The notes below the pieces were generated by a model that did not search any database, was not told the DNA's origin, and worked only from the letters and a program-made list of their open reading frames with translations. From the NCBI GenBank assembly GCA_949317995.1, contig OX439044.1, forward strand, positions 53,524,166 through 53,588,165: a stretch of DNA of 64,000 nucleotides. Reading direction: 5' to 3'. Made by a program: the position numbers and the translations under genes. This DNA comes from Acholoe squamosa (Eukaryota > Annelida > Polychaeta > Phyllodocida > Polynoidae). Shown here one piece after another: positions 1-14,621 of this stretch. Positions within the stretch are counted from its first letter, which is position 1. Each line of letters starts with the position of its first letter.

Positions 1-1251
1 ACGGACATGATATCTGTGATACGTTAAAGTGACTATCATATTAGCTCATATGAACGTGTACGACAGCTCTGTGGTCCAGATTTGTGTGTTAGTGAGGCAT
101 GGTCCTTTAAGCTTTAAGTCAAACAGACATGAGATATGGACAGGTAGGACTGGGAGGGGGTGCTAAAGACAACCAACATGCCCCATCCTAACGATAAATG
201 GAGCAAAAACCAGTGTATATAGACCAGAGGCATGCAGACCAAAGCAAGTATAACCCTAGCTGTCATCTAAATAGTAATAATTTCAACTGGAACAAGGGTT
301 AAAATAGTAACCCTATAATAGAGGATTATCTAAGTAATGGGCATGGTCATGTTCAAATTGCAGAATAGATATGAAAAGGTATGTGTTTTTAAACACAGGC
401 CCTACATGGATATTTCCTTCCCATTTCCAATGATCAACACGTAGCCACTGAAGTTTAAAATCATAAAAATGCAGTCATTATGATTCAGAATCGAGGGAAT
501 TTAAATTCATATGTAATAGCACGTATCCAATGCCATCATTCCTAGTCGAGTTTTTATGAGAGGTAAACCCTGTTCATTTACGCACCTCACCTGCCAAAGG
601 GAACTTGGATGTGACATATCTACGTCACGATTCCGGCCACTGACGTACCTGTCACATATTGAGGCTTCCTGTGGTTATTCTGAGCTCCACATTCTGAGGT
701 AATGACAACCTCTGGATACCCATGGCTTCATCTGCATTGCAATCACGCCCATTGCACCATAAATATTACTATAGATATGACTGGCTATATGCCCAGGGTG
801 GGTGTATAATTATAATCGATGGAGAGGTCAATTAAAATTAGACCCAGTTATAAGGTTCTGCAACATATCAATGTGCCATAAAAATGGTGGCTACGTTGTC
901 CCGTAATGTCTCCCAATTTAACTACGAATCAAAGGTGATTCACAGTCATGGTATAAAGATAGCGATGAAGGACTGTAAGTCTTTATAGGGTGGCCTCTAA
1001 CAAACTTTTGCATGAATAATAAATCTTGGTCTGCTCTATTATAGCATTACATAAATGAACCTAACCGTTCATTAATGCAACGAGCAAGTCCAAAAAAAAT
1101 TGTTTATACGTTCCTCCTTCTTTCCTTCTTACCTTCTCCCTCCAGATTTTCCGCCCAGCCCTATAGGGCGAGGCGGAAATATTTATCATTTCCCTCTTCC
1201 GCCCCCAGCCCTTTTCGTAACACTCATTCTCCCTCATAATCTCTTCCTCCG
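1..1251. other. Non-coding, nothing recognised
   Basis: AT-rich sequence without splice-flanked frames, RNA genes or clear repeats; a pyrimidine-rich patch at about 1105-1240 precedes the first GC-rich TIR element. Confidence 0.6.
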
Positions 1252-1458
1252 TAGGGGCGTAGGAAAAGATGGGAGGGGGGCAGGGGGGCCTGCCCCCCCA
1301 ATCATAAAGGAGCTGGGGCCTGAGTATGTATGGGCCCCCAAAATTTGCCAAGAACTCAGGATAAAATGGACAAGAAGCTAAAACTTTGCATCTCAAATCT
1401 GATCAATATGGTGATGAGATGTGGATAATGAGGGTCTGATTTGCTTCCTATTCCTCTG
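1252..1458 (+). mobile_element. GC-rich TIR element, family A copy 1 (internally deleted)
   Basis: Begins TAGGGGCGTAGGAAAAG and ends TTCCTATTCCTCTG, with flanking ctccg/ctccc as a probable decayed 5-bp target duplication. The interior shares long stretches with copies 2 and 3 (gcccccaaaatttgccaaga and following) but lacks part of the right half. Confidence 0.75.
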
Positions 1459-2075
1459 CTCCCAGCTTTCATTATTGCCTTTCAGTTTCTCCCACCCATC
1501 TACCCTGGCTATGTTCCATCTGATCTTTATTGGATAGCTCATTATGGTTGTCTATAATGGTATGTACGATCGATGTACATGTATATTGGGGTCAGGTGTC
1601 CTCTCCTAGGGCTGCCTGGGGCTTACAGTAAGCGGATAAAGCACGTGTAAATGTCATCAACGTGGCACGTGCTTTGGTTCATGTGTTCTAAACGCAATTA
1701 TTAACTCCTTATATGCCAGGTTTCATTAAAAAAAAACCTTTATACACAAATGCTCCCGAGCTAGCCATTGCCTCGACAAGCATTTTGGTATTCCATCTAT
1801 GAATCAAGAGCGATATGTGTTGATTTTGATGTGCTATTTGATGTGTATGTCTAGTTTTCAACCCAGAATAAAGAGATCCTTGTACATGTGATATTCTGTA
1901 ATAATCCCTCTCCACAGTTTCATAGGGGATACCACCGGAATGAATCTTCCTGTTTAGGTTTATATGGAAGAGAGGACGTCCATTTATAGCATATCATAAT
2001 GACAGGGGTTATGGTTGAACCGTTAAAATTACAGGGTTTAACTATTCTAAAATCAATTTCACAATCTAACCCTAT
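1459..2075. other. Non-coding, nothing recognised
   Basis: AT-rich spacer between two copies of the same GC-rich TIR family. No frame or repeat that I can support. Confidence 0.6.
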
Positions 2076-2433
2076 CAGGGGCGTAGGAAAAGGGGGAACC
2101 AGGGTGGCCTGGTCCCCCCCTGGCCTGCCCCCCCAATCATAAATGAGGTGGGGCCTGAGTATTTCTGGGCCCCCAAAAATTTGTCAATAATTCATTATGA
2201 ATTGAATGAGAAGCTAAAACTTTGCATCATCAAAGTAGATTGATATAGTAACAGGATATGGAAAATGGGGGCCTGGGCCTCAAATGAGATTTAAAATTCA
2301 TCAAAAATTACTTTTCTATACAAATTTCATATAGGTATGTATAGGCGCTATTGCGCTTGAGCCGACAATTCAAGGTGGCCATGGTAAGGCCCCTGCTGGG
2401 CCCCCCAATGAAGATTTGCTTCCTACGCCTCTG
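2076..2433 (+). mobile_element. GC-rich TIR element, family A copy 2
   Basis: 358 bases from CAGGGGCGTAGGAAAAGG to CTTCCTACGCCTCTG, flanked by the perfect 5-bp direct repeat cctat (2071-2075 and 2434-2438). The terminal inverted repeat is about 13 bases, CAGrGGCGTAGGA. No coding capacity. CAGrG ends and a 5-bp duplication suggest a hAT-like non-autonomous family. Confidence 0.85.
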
Positions 2434-5400
2434 CCTATTGTAATGAAATATGGGAGGACCTAGCCAGCTGACAGGAGCACGTTCAACGTGGGCTATTTAC
2501 AGGGGTTTAAAATCTGTGAACAAAAATCACTTTAATTGATGGTCCTCGCTCACTTCAGGCCCATTCATTCTCTGCATGTGAGGAATCCGGTCCGCCTAGT
2601 TTCATACCTCCCTGACTGCATGCCTTGTAACCACACAGACAATTGTGAGGGTGGCTGAGGATGACCTCCTGGATCATCCTCTTTTAAAAGAGTTGTGTAG
2701 ACCTGTTTCTTTCATTTTAGATCTATACATTCAGTAAGGAGATTGAAGGGGTGAAATCTTGATATCATTTTTGATACTAGAGGAAATAGGATAAATTGAG
2801 GGGTGGGGGATCCAGACCTTGCATGAGAGCGGGGATTGGAAGGGATGAGTAGCGGGAATAAGTGACATAAGTGACATATGTGATATATTAATGTAACAAA
2901 TAGAGTATACATGCATAAGATAAACTAAAAGGAAAATGATGTTCATATAATACACCCACGGTTTGCAACGGCCATCTATAGTTAGCGGATCAGCTTCATG
3001 GATCACCTAGACTATAGGCCTACCCGTATAGCTAAAGGTGGAACCTCCAACTTGTTCTGTAGGTTGACCAACATGCAAGGAGGGGGTGTAGACACACACA
3101 GAAGGTGGGCCAGGGTCTGTCTAGCGTAAATATTCTCTCTTTGAGGAGAGCTCACATTTGGAAAGAAAATATCAAAAAGTCCTGTGAATTGAGGCCAGGT
3201 ACACGTATAAGGAAACAGCTGTAGACGCTACTCTTGCTTTTGCATTTGAACGAGCAGTGGAGAAAGTGAATAAAAAGAAAATGTGATTTTCACTGAGATG
3301 TGAATTAGAGTCTGACTTATTACATCGTCTGTTTTATCAATCGTTCTTTATTACTTGGAATAAACTTAATGTAGCTTTTTGTTTTTTTTTCTTTACCTAT
3401 GTATTTCGATGCTTTTGGGTCGCCTAGTATTTTCCTATTGTGTGTGGCTAGATATAACACTAATACCATGTACTGTTGGAGGAAGAGACAACTCTACTGT
3501 CATTTTATTCATGGCCAACACGTGAAATGGATATCCCTAGACAGTTCTTCCAAAGACCGCTTTTTTTCCTCAAGACCATTCTGTTGATGACAACTTGTAT
3601 GTAAACATATCCATAACCCAAAATCACTGACCATTGCCAACTAGAACTTGAACTTTCCTTCAACCTAACATATGTCTATAGGGCTAGGGACGACTGCCCA
3701 ATGATATACCATGGATGCGCTTATCTCCAACTCCAGGACTTCCTACTATATGAACCATAGAACAATATGCTTATCTAGACTACAGAAGGATAGAACTATC
3801 ACAGATCCACACTAAATGGATTGATTTATATTGTGTTTTTTGTTTGTTAACCTTTTATACCATGTGTTTATAATAAGTAGACAAGGTAAGAGCACTAATG
3901 GATTTCCTCTTTGCTCTTGAAAACAGTTTACAATTTCTTTTTAAAAAGGGAAATCCTGTATCATTTTTCTATTAAAAGACGACCGCTTCTCCCAAAAACA
4001 TAGACTGACTGAGAAGCTCTGACCCATCATCTTGTGCTTCCTTTTTACCTGGTGTGTGTAGACGGGAGTGGAGGCGAGGAGGGGGGGGGGGTAATGGCCT
4101 TGATATATAGCCTCTGTGCCTTGTTGAGGACAGGTTGAGGTAAGCCAGTAGGTGCCTCATAGCCTGCTGTGGGTGGAAAGACTGCCAGAAGCACTTCACC
4201 CAACCCTCACTCCGATAAAGACCCTTTGACAGCTCCCTTACTGCCTCCATCTGCAACCTGTCCTGACCAGGCTATCCTACAGGACTCTAACTTGGTTACT
4301 GGATACAGGGATGGGTCTTACAGCATCATCGGGATATACCTGACACACTGCTCAGTAACAATCTGTGCTTTAATTACTGAAGACTACTCTCGTTTTGGCT
4401 TTCGGAGACCTTAGGTCGAAAATCATAGAATGTTTGCATATGACGAATTAGGAGGTATTCCAGCCCCTACTCTTCGAATTTTAGTTTCCCCCTCTATTTC
4501 ATTGACTCAAAGTGTCAGGCTGGATGAGATCTTCATGTTACATATGGGTTTTGATGGTCCCATATGCATATTTTGGGCTCCAGGGGGTAAAATGTGCCCA
4601 AAATGACCAAAATTGTCTGGGCGAAATTGTGTCTGGGAGAATGACATTTGAGTTACAAGCCATGTTGAGGGCTTAATTTCCTACAGAAACAATCTTAATA
4701 CCTCCATGAAAATCTCAGGTCCAGACTATTTTGACCTGTAGATTAAGACAATAACATTACCATTTATGTCAGATGTGTCCTTGCTATTGTAAGAGAAGCA
4801 TACTTATAAGAATTCTTTTTCTGGGCACATGTCTGGGCGAATGACATGTAAAGCCCCATATGCACACTTTCTATGATTTGTAACCCTTAATTGACATGAT
4901 AATGATCATAATGTATACCCCATCATGCATTAGTATTGGTGAGAAAGATTAATATACAAAGATTTTGTAGTGAGTCTCATTGTTAATCCTTCCTGTAACA
5001 TTGGCTAATTTATACATTCTTACATTGGGAAGTAGTTCTATGGGCTCAGTCAGATACACTGAATGCCAATGAAAGTTAGATAAAAGCTCTGACTAGAGTG
5101 ATTTAAATACAGGGAATGAAATAAGCGACTTACCTTCCTTTTTTTCCCAACGCACTTAAATAAAATAATTATGGTGCCCAAAAAAAATATTTGGAACCTC
5201 CTTTTATATACCAGGAGTACAGGATAAAAATCTAATTAATAGACTTACCTTCATTACATATTATTTACAACCCTAAACATATATTGTATCCTAAGCAATG
5301 GACACGTTATCAAAATTATTGAAGACAGACAACGAAGATTTTATTCATTCGTTGTCCATATGCGGACAAGATGGCAGCCCCCACAGTATGATTCTTTATA

Positions 5401-7036
5401 GTAGTTAATGCATATTATGATGGGGGTGTCTGGGTGGCTGGCCAAGGTGCTATACTGCACGTTCATCTATTGCAGCACCACCCAATGGAAACCTGGCAGC
5501 ACTCTATATAGACTGATTGGTCTTGTTAGAAGCTACTTGAGACTAGAGGTGATGGAAAAATGGTCATACCTGTCCAATGTCTATCAACAGAAAAAGTTCA
5601 TGACACAGCGATGATGGCGAAGAGACCATGTATCAAACTATTTGAAAGTATATTTTATTTCTAACACCCCGGTGGTATAGGACACCCTAATATCCTGTTT
5701 GGTTCCAAGACGCAGGGTTCAGCATATGACTGTGCAGGGCTGTATGGCATAGACCATTGTACCCAGTGGCAAGGTTGTGTTTTGTAAAACATGGTACTCT
5801 GCCAGCTCTACCCGCTGGAAGATGGGCAGATATTGAAAGGTCCATCCTTGGTGCCACCTGGTGTCCATAGACCGCCAGCCAACCCAGCCATTATTGGGCT
5901 TCTCTAAGGGGGATACTGAGATGGCGACCGTATGCATGGCACTAGTAGGGGTAGAAGATGGTAGGTATAGGAGGAAGCCATATGAGTTCATGTAGCATTC
6001 AGGACCTCAAGGCTGCTTCTATAGCTATAGTAGTATTGCAACATGTCATGGATTGCAACTGGCATCTAACAATGCATAGTCTAACATTGCATAGCTGACA
6101 TGGATCATAAATTGATAACTAATTTGATAAGAACATAAACTATCATAGACATATTAACCTCTAATGAGCAATTAAGAATAATGCAATACAGATAGAGGCC
6201 AAGAAAATTGCTCAGCATCTTTATGTTATCCAATAGGACATGGGTCTAATGAAATAGAACCTGGCCTCTATCGTGACTTTGTAACAAAAAGAAATGATAT
6301 AGCTCTCTATTATATGGTGTCCAAAGTGATATCGTTATCAAGGTTGAAAGCAGAGGACACATGACCAGACACTATCTATACTGGCCTCTCGGAATGAGCC
6401 ACTTTAATGGTAACCCTTAGAACCCTAAACTTGCCCTCGTGCCCCCATCTCCCAACCATCTCACATTAAAGCATAAAACGGTGCTACCCTCAGCACCTAG
6501 CCTGCACAAATAGGGCCAACCCTCACCCAAGGTCATTGGTATAGTGCCCCCATTGGGTAGATCATGTCACTTAACCAATATTGGCTGTTCCAACGTAGCC
6601 TAGAGGCTACCCTTCTTTCATCTGTAACAATACTGTTGCTGCCATGTAAGGTCTGGGCTGTGCTAGAGCCATCTCTTTTGAAGCGAGAGGTAAAATGTCC
6701 ACCTCAAAATCTAGTCAAAAGACAAGTCTAATTTCCTCAAACTCCAATTGTTGGCTCGAGCAAATTAAATGAAGTGAAGACGGTGAAGCCAGTATTGTTA
6801 GGACAATTATTGTCATAAATCCAGTAGGAGATGAAATTTTATCTCAAGTTGAATATGACAGCCCCATAGGTTTAACTAAGAACCTCTGTATCACACCCCC
6901 CAGTGTGATAACCCTTTCCCGTATTACATTGCCAGGTAGGTCATTGCAAATGGTCACGTAACTAATGATGAAATGATTACTAATGCACAATAAATGAATT
7001 TTTGAACATTTCTAACAAAAATAACTTGAGATAAAT
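2434..7036. other. Non-coding, nothing recognised
   Basis: Only short stop-bounded frames. Around 4590-4870 a phrase of the ctgggcgaatgacat type occurs more than once, a possible old repeat. Confidence 0.55.
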
Positions 7037-7134
7037 ACAAAGGAGCACTCAAATTGGTACCCAGTGAGGGTACCACACTCGGCTTCGCCGCATGTGATAA
7101 CCCTCACTGGGGACCAATTCTTGTGCACCTTTGT
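7037..7134. repeat. Palindromic element, about 98 bases
   Basis: Two arms (acaaaggagcactcaaattgg; ccaattcttgtgcacctttgt region) are inverted copies, extending through ccagtgaggg. A GC hairpin (ggcttcgccg) forms the tip. It could fold into a long hairpin and is probably a small MITE. Confidence 0.7.
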
Positions 7135-8731
7135 CTATGGGTTGCTATAAGGATACTTGCCTCATTATAGAACGGTCGGAATTTGCTAGTCACATGGGAG
7201 CATCATTTACTATTGGCAGGTTGGGAGTATTGTTATGCCATAGGAACATACATCCATGGATGTGACACTGATGTGTGGCGGCCTGGGTCAGCAGACTGCT
7301 GCTTAATGGACTAATCAGAAAAAGCTATGAGACTAGACATCACATTGTCACGTTTCTCAGCTTACTTAGAATATGGCTACTCATAATCTATGAAGAATAT
7401 CAAGATTTGAATTAGGGAGGTTGTCAGAAAACATAAAAGTAGGAGAATCACTGAAAATTTGGCACATTACGGAAATGTCTCTCTTATTTCATTTTCTTTG
7501 GTTGGTTGGGGGTGGGGTAGGGAGAGGAGCACTGGTCATCTACTGCTGTCCTGGTAACCTGGTAAACAGTGAAAAAGGACGTTCAGTGCCTGGCTGCACA
7601 ATGCCCCTTTGCTAGCATGATGCATGACTGCAGATGACTGGTGCTGCATTCGTGGATATTGCCAACATTTTTATTCATACATATCCTCCGAGTGGAATGA
7701 TGTGCAACCTTAGAGCTGAAGGGTAGATTTCAATTACTCTCTTTTTGTGGTGTTTTATATAAGGAAAAATAAAGTGGATGGGAAGCCTTGCGCTGCCCTT
7801 GTAGGGTTATAAATATGAGTGGGTGTGGGGTTCTCTAACACTGTGAGAACCAAGGAGATCCTTGCTGTGTGTGCTTGTCGTGACTTGTGTTAAATAAGGA
7901 GGTGTGTTATTTGTACTGAGGTCATACTTAGCACATCCCATTACACCGACGAGTGTCAATATCCTACAGACAATATGACTCACTTAATGACTTAAAAAGT
8001 GTAAGGTAGTCACTTGTTTGTACATTCCTGTGTATGCAAATACTGGATATGCAGACTTACACCGATGTCTCAAAGGTATTAATATAGAAAAAAGAAAATT
8101 ATTAACTGCTTCTGATATCTCTTTAAACGGCTAGGGTTAACCAGGAAGAACTGGGTGCTGGTGCTGGTTGATATGACATTTGTACGGGAGGGGTAATATT
8201 TGGCAATCTGGTCTTCTACATCAGATATTCCAAACTGGCCTGCATCAAATCCAGCCTGTCCCAATTGCTTACAAATGAATCACTGCTAGTTCTGGGTATT
8301 TGGGCGAAGGGTGTGTCAAAGCTATACCCAGTTCATGATAGTTGAGGCTCCTGTGGTCCCAGGTGCACTGTGTGGTTTCCATGGTGACGACTGCCTTCAT
8401 ATCCTTTATGTTTCATGACAACTACAGTAAAAGTTGTTCAACGTTTTATCGGAAAGATAAGAGTTGCTTGAAAGATAATGCTAGTATATACAGCGACTTT
8501 GACTAAATTTAGGCTGTATTTCCTCAAATCATTATTGTTTTTAATTCCCTTAGGTTAATGTCCTCATGTGTGTGTTTTGCTTGTTTCAGTAACCGTCCAA
8601 CAACACCTCATCCTTTACCTACCAGAGAGTGCCTTAGCGGTAAAACAGTGAGTATACTTCCAATGTCACAACGCCAATTATTATTTCTCTCAGTGCATGT
8701 ATCAGCTTTGGCATAATGGAGTCAGCTAATG
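7135..8731. other. Non-coding, nothing recognised
   Basis: No coding or RNA signal. Spacer between a palindromic element and a TIR element. Confidence 0.55.
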
Positions 8732-9174
8732 ATTACGGGAATGACCGTACCATGGAATGATCGCACGTGAGAATGATCGTACCACTCTGTGCTTACCTGG
8801 AATGAACTTACCTCGTAGGGAAGAATGACTGTACCACCTCCTAACTTTTGGATCCACCCCTTGACTATCCCTTGCTGCCGAAGCCTGGCTGTGACAGTGG
8901 AATTAAAAAGATTTAGGATGAATAGTGAACTAAATAATCATACTCCAAGCTCTAAAAGAGCTAGAACAATTAAAGGGCTAAGGATAGTGTCCCTACGCCA
9001 TCCGTCAGTGACTGACTACCCCTTCTGGATCCACCCCTTTTCTATCATCATTCCTGGTAGATGGTATCGTTCCCAGAAGATGGTATGATTGTTCCCAGTA
9101 GATGGTACGATTGTTACTGTCAGTGTCTACAATCGTTCTGGTATGCTTGTTCCGTGGTACGATCATTCTGTAAT
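8732..9174. mobile_element. TIR element with subterminal repeats
   Basis: Imperfect inverted ends: ATTACGGGAATGACCGTACC on the left, and ATTACAGAATGATCGTACC read from the right. Both sides carry further copies of a ggtacgatygttcc-like word. The centre (8895-9014) is a module also found in the TIR element at 26 kb. Confidence 0.65.
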
Positions 9175-10235
<1,061 letters not shown>

Positions 10236-10619
10236 AAGAGCTGCTATGGAGTCCCCATAGTCCCTCGCCAACGACGTATATTTTGGAACATATACAGGAC
10301 ACTACCAGGTACTTAATGGAAAGATCATTGTTGTTGTGCACTAGGGTGGGATAGAGGAGGGAGTCAACAATAATGTGGGTCTCTCTAAGGCTTGAGGGGA
10401 GGTGGTTATAATCTCCTTCGAGCCAAAAAGTCCCACGAATGACTACATATGAGGGGAATAGGTGTCATAAAGAGAAGCACTAACCAACACCCCAACATTG
10501 ACTCAAATGACTAATCTCAGACACAAGTCATGACTGTACTGTGTAAGGGGAAGATGCAAATTCTCCTCGGTCTGTTAATTATCATGTTTTCCTTTTATAA
10601 AATATGCCGTGTGACTCAC

Positions 10620-11910
10620 TTAATGTCTTCACCATTCAGAACATGAATAGACCAGTGAATACCCGGACCAAAATGCAGTAGAAAAGCAGTACTAAAGCAG
10701 CTGGGAAACAGTGTGGTGTGACAGTAGTGATTCAGTGTGAAAGCAGCACCAGAAACAGTATTGTATCAGCATCTACTGGCATTCTACTGCTCAGCACCAC
10801 AAAACTTGCAGCAGTGGTACTGTAGTAGAACAGTAGTATTGGCAGCATGCAGGCAGTATTGAATCAGTTGTCCCAAATTAGATGGCAGCATTTGAACAGT
10901 ATCTACTTATATAATGCTGCATGACCATATGTGGGGTTGGGACAGTGTTCAATCAGCACTACTGCATGGCTGCTGCTACAGCAGTAGTTGAGCAGTAGAT
11001 CATACTGAAAACTACTGCTGGGGGCAGGTAGAAGCATAAAAGAAGCAGCCGCTGTTCTAGTACTGGCACTACCAATGCCTTTCTAGGTGGTCCATGCTGG
11101 ATTTGAACTTGGGATCTCTTGATTACTCTACCAACGCATCAGCCCCCTGAGCCACCACTGCATCAGCTATGTGGAGCGGTTACTACTTCCTAGTACTGCA
11201 TGCAAATCATGTAGGAGGGGGCTAGGGTAGTATTGATTCAGTAGTTCTGGGTAACTCTTACCATAGCAAAAGGGTAAGAGTAGACATATCTATAGAGTAC
11301 TGCTATAGTATAATGCCTTTCAGTTTACTGATGTTAAGATGATGAGACAAGCACTTTGTAATTATCAATGATACATGTATACTATGTAAACAAAAGTGTC
11401 ATGATGGGGACCACAAGAATACTTGATGATTCAGTATATTTGTGCCCTATATAAAGTCAGTGAGTAATTCCTCACTTTCATACACCCCAACATCCATGTG
11501 TATCCATTACTGGCACTGAATAAGATATTCATATGCAAAGGGGTGAAACATGCTTGTTTCCACAAACACTGGATAGTTTCATTATTACATTACTGAATCT
11601 TTTGATTGCTGTTCACAACAATACTGACATTCACACTATGGACTGTCTTAGAAGCATCAGGTAAATAATCCATGAATGGACAGAGTCATACCAGCAGACG
11701 TTCAGTAGACTACTGCATCTATGCTGCTGCACAGAGTGTATAATTTCTGGTATCTATTTACATTCAGTTGAGAGTCAGTAGACTACTGATTCTAGCCTGA
11801 AATGCAGTGCATATTCAGTTGATAGTCAGTACACCACTGAGTCTAGACTGAAAATGCAGTGTAGAGTCAGCTGTTTTGGAAGTATTTCAGCAGTACCTAC
11901 TGCAATATGT
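10620..11910. repeat. Degenerate CAGTA-rich domain
   Basis: Over 1.2 kb the words cagtagta, cagtact, gcagtag and their variants recur far above background without one fixed period. One part is a clearer tandem repeat: two units of about 52 bases at 11765-11869 (cagttgagagtcagtagact and cagttgatagtcagtacacc). No reading frame. A tRNA-like SINE head sits inside at about 11.1 kb. Confidence 0.55.
11083..11163 (-). repeat. tRNA-derived SINE head
   Basis: On the minus strand an A-box-like TGGCTCAGGGGGCTGATG is followed at tRNA spacing by a B-box-like AAGTTCAAATCC and a closing ggaccacc. The clover-leaf is not clean enough for a working tRNA gene. Confidence 0.6.
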
Positions 11911-12789
11911 AGTTGTTGATCAGCATATTCTCAGTAGCCACTGATAGGAGAAGTAGATACTGCCTTCTGGTCCAGGTACATAAAGTCAATAGGAGTAGAG
12001 ATTGGATAAAAATCATGGTGACCCCAGATATCAGAGATATTATAAAATTCCCCTCATCTGTGTTGATATTGCTACAGGTCATCATCTAGCAAGGAGCTCT
12101 GCAATACACAGTATATTGTGTAAGGTTATTCAAGTGGAAAAACCATTACAAAAACAAGTACATCTATAAGTAATATCGGCCTGTATTTCATCCATATCCT
12201 CTTGTCAATAGAATTAGTGACTAGACCTGGTGAAAAGTTCACGTTCATACACAATGCCAAACCTCATTGGTTGATACACTCCTTCATTTGAGTAAGTTTA
12301 TGAAGAGGGAGATGTAAGGTCCTTGAAGAGCTAGACTTTTAACAAAAGCGAAAGAAAAATCCACTCCCATTATATTACTCAGCCTCCTCAGTGTACCAGA
12401 GTTAGGGTCATTACTTTGTATGGTAGACATCTGAGGGACCTGGTATTCAGTGTGATTGGATGTTTCTGCCTTGTTGTCTAGTATAGGCAACACCCTGCAG
12501 AAGAAAGGAGATTGGTGCATGTAAAGCCCTCCTTATCAGAAGGTGAATGCCCAGTTGGACAACAACACAAAAGTGTTAGTTCATACCGTCTGACAGTATA
12601 ATGTATGATACAGCCAGTACACATGCAGAGAATGACAACCCCAAGCTATATAATATTTTCAAACTTCTCTTTCGTGTTTTCTCTCTGGCTTCCTATTTTC
12701 TTGGATGGCTTGGTAAAGCAAAAGACATGACTAATGTACAGTAGTATGGTGGAGTTAGTATAAGCAGCTTTCTACCTCTCCCGGAGCTC
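11911..12789. other. Non-coding, nothing recognised
   Basis: No supported feature; the last bases may be decayed upstream LINE sequence, but no RT motif is legible before about 12.79 kb. Confidence 0.5.
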
Positions 12790-12860
12790 TCCTCCTCAAA
12801 CCGTATCTATCTGATGTCTTCAATCAGGAGTCTGGAGTTCCACAGGGAGGCATTCTGTCA

Positions 12861-14621
12861 GTGACCCTATTTCTATTGAAGATCAACAACATCGTCTCTA
12901 AACTGGAACTGAAGCCAGAGATAGGCCGAACATTATATGTTGATGATTTCTTCATGTGTTTCCGTGGCAAGAGCCTGAGAACCCTTGAACGACACCTCCA
13001 ACTTGCCATAGATGAAACAGTGAAGTGGGCAGACCAAAATGGCTTCCGATTTTCTCTAGACAAGACATCAGTTATGCACTTCCACTACCGCACTACAACA
13101 GACAGACAACCAAATATTGAAATCAACAACAAACGTATTTCTGTAGTGGAAAATACCAAATTCCTTGGGCTAGTCATAGATCGCAAACTTATCTTTGATA
13201 AACATATTAAGTACCTCAAGGATAAATGTAACAAAGCTTTCAACCTACTGAAAGTAGTGGCACATCCATGCTGGGGTGGAGACCAGGACACACTCCTCAA
13301 ACTATATAGAGCACTGGTCCAGTCTCAACTGGACTATGGTCTGTGTATTTATGGATCAACCTGGGCGACATACCTAGCAATGGCAGAGCGGATCCAGAGC
13401 CATGGACTACGCATTTGTTTGGGAGCATTCAGAACATCCAGAATTAAGAGTTTGCAAGTCGCTGCTAGAGAACTACCCTTAGCCCTTAGACGAGAGAAAC
13501 TCTCCCTTGAATATGCTATCCGGATTGCCACAAATCCTAACAACCCAGCCGCAGCATTGTTGACAAACCCCAAGCACAAGGCAAAATATGAAGCAAAGAA
13601 GAACCAATACATTGCACCCCTTCGGGTGAGGGTATCCCACCTATTAGAAGAAGCGGGAATGTCTCTGGATAATGTACTTAATGTAGAGTACCCGGAAATG
13701 CCCCCATGGACATATCACAAACCAGAGGTCAGAATGGACCTGACCGTGCTTAAGAAAGGGGTAACATCTAGCACCACATATCAAGCAGCATTCAATGAAC
13801 TGCGTGACAGTTACAGAGATCACGTACCAATCTACACTGACGGATCACATATGGCAGACAAAACAGCATCTGCAGCCGTTCTAGGACCTCATGCCTTCAA
13901 AGAACGCCTGCCAGACGAAGCCTCCATCTACACAGCAGAGCTACATGCATTATACCTAGCACAAGATCACATTGAGACATCAGAAGGCAACAACTACCTG
14001 ATTGTATCTGACTCCAAATCATCACTGTCAGCAATGCAGCATAGCAAGTGGACACACCCTCTCGTGAAAAGAGTGTTGGAACGACACAATAGTCTTGCTC
14101 TAGCTGGAAAGAAGATAGCGTATGCTTGGGTACCAGGCCATGAAGGAATCCATGGCAATGACCTAGCAGACGTTGCTGCCAAGGATGCAACAAATCAAGT
14201 TCCAATAGATATGCCTCTACCATCAGAGGACCTCAAACGGAAAATCAGGAAATACATCCACCAAAAGTGGCAAGAGTCATGGGACGCTGAAAGAGACAAT
14301 AAACTCTACAAAATACAGCCCAAGATAGGCACAACCAAGAAAGCCAAATGCAAGAGCAGAAGAGAAGAAATTGTCATGAACAGACTAAGAATAGGCCACA
14401 CCAGACTAACGCATTCACACCTCATGAAGAGAGAACCCAGACCGCTTTGCAACAGGTGTCAAAAACACCTGACGGTGGAACATTTCCTTGTGGAATGTAG
14501 CCAGTGCCCCATCAGGGCACAATACCATCAATGTACAACACTGAAAGAGTTATTTGATACCTGCAGACCGGATACAATACTTGCATATGTCAAGAACCTG
14601 GGATACTACAGTCAAATTTAA
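12861..14621 (+). CDS. LINE ORF2 fragment: reverse transcriptase C-part plus RNase H
   Basis: A 586-codon open stretch inside the LINE; the frame is open upstream to about 12759, so 12861 is not a true start. It contains the RT active site YVDDF, the fixed block TKFLGLVIDRKL of the RT thumb region, RNase H (IYTDGS to HGNDLADVAA) and a zinc-knuckle tail. The function is target-primed reverse transcription with RNA strand removal. As a 5'-truncated copy it lacks an endonuclease and cannot mobilise itself. Confidence 0.9.
   Translation: MTLFLLKINNIVSKLELKPEIGRTLYVDDFFMCFRGKSLRTLERHLQLAIDETVKWADQNGFRFSLDKTSVMHFHYRTTTDRQPNIEINNKRISVVENTKFLGLVIDRKLIFDKHIKYLKDKCNKAFNLLKVVAHPCWGGDQDTLLKLYRALVQSQLDYGLCIYGSTWATYLAMAERIQSHGLRICLGAFRTSRIKSLQVAARELPLALRREKLSLEYAIRIATNPNNPAAALLTNPKHKAKYEAKKNQYIAPLRVRVSHLLEEAGMSLDNVLNVEYPEMPPWTYHKPEVRMDLTVLKKGVTSSTTYQAAFNELRDSYRDHVPIYTDGSHMADKTASAAVLGPHAFKERLPDEASIYTAELHALYLAQDHIETSEGNNYLIVSDSKSSLSAMQHSKWTHPLVKRVLERHNSLALAGKKIAYAWVPGHEGIHGNDLADVAAKDATNQVPIDMPLPSEDLKRKIRKYIHQKWQESWDAERDNKLYKIQPKIGTTKKAKCKSRREEIVMNRLRIGHTRLTHSHLMKREPRPLCNRCQKHLTVEHFLVECSQCPIRAQYHQCTTLKELFDTCRPDTILAYVKNLGYYSQI

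Noticed and set aside
11083-11163. Possible functional tRNA gene
   Set aside because: A and B boxes are present but the stems pair poorly and it lies in a repeat domain; a SINE head is the better reading.
13897-14223. Minus-strand frames inside the LINE
   Set aside because: Shadows of the RNase H coding sequence.
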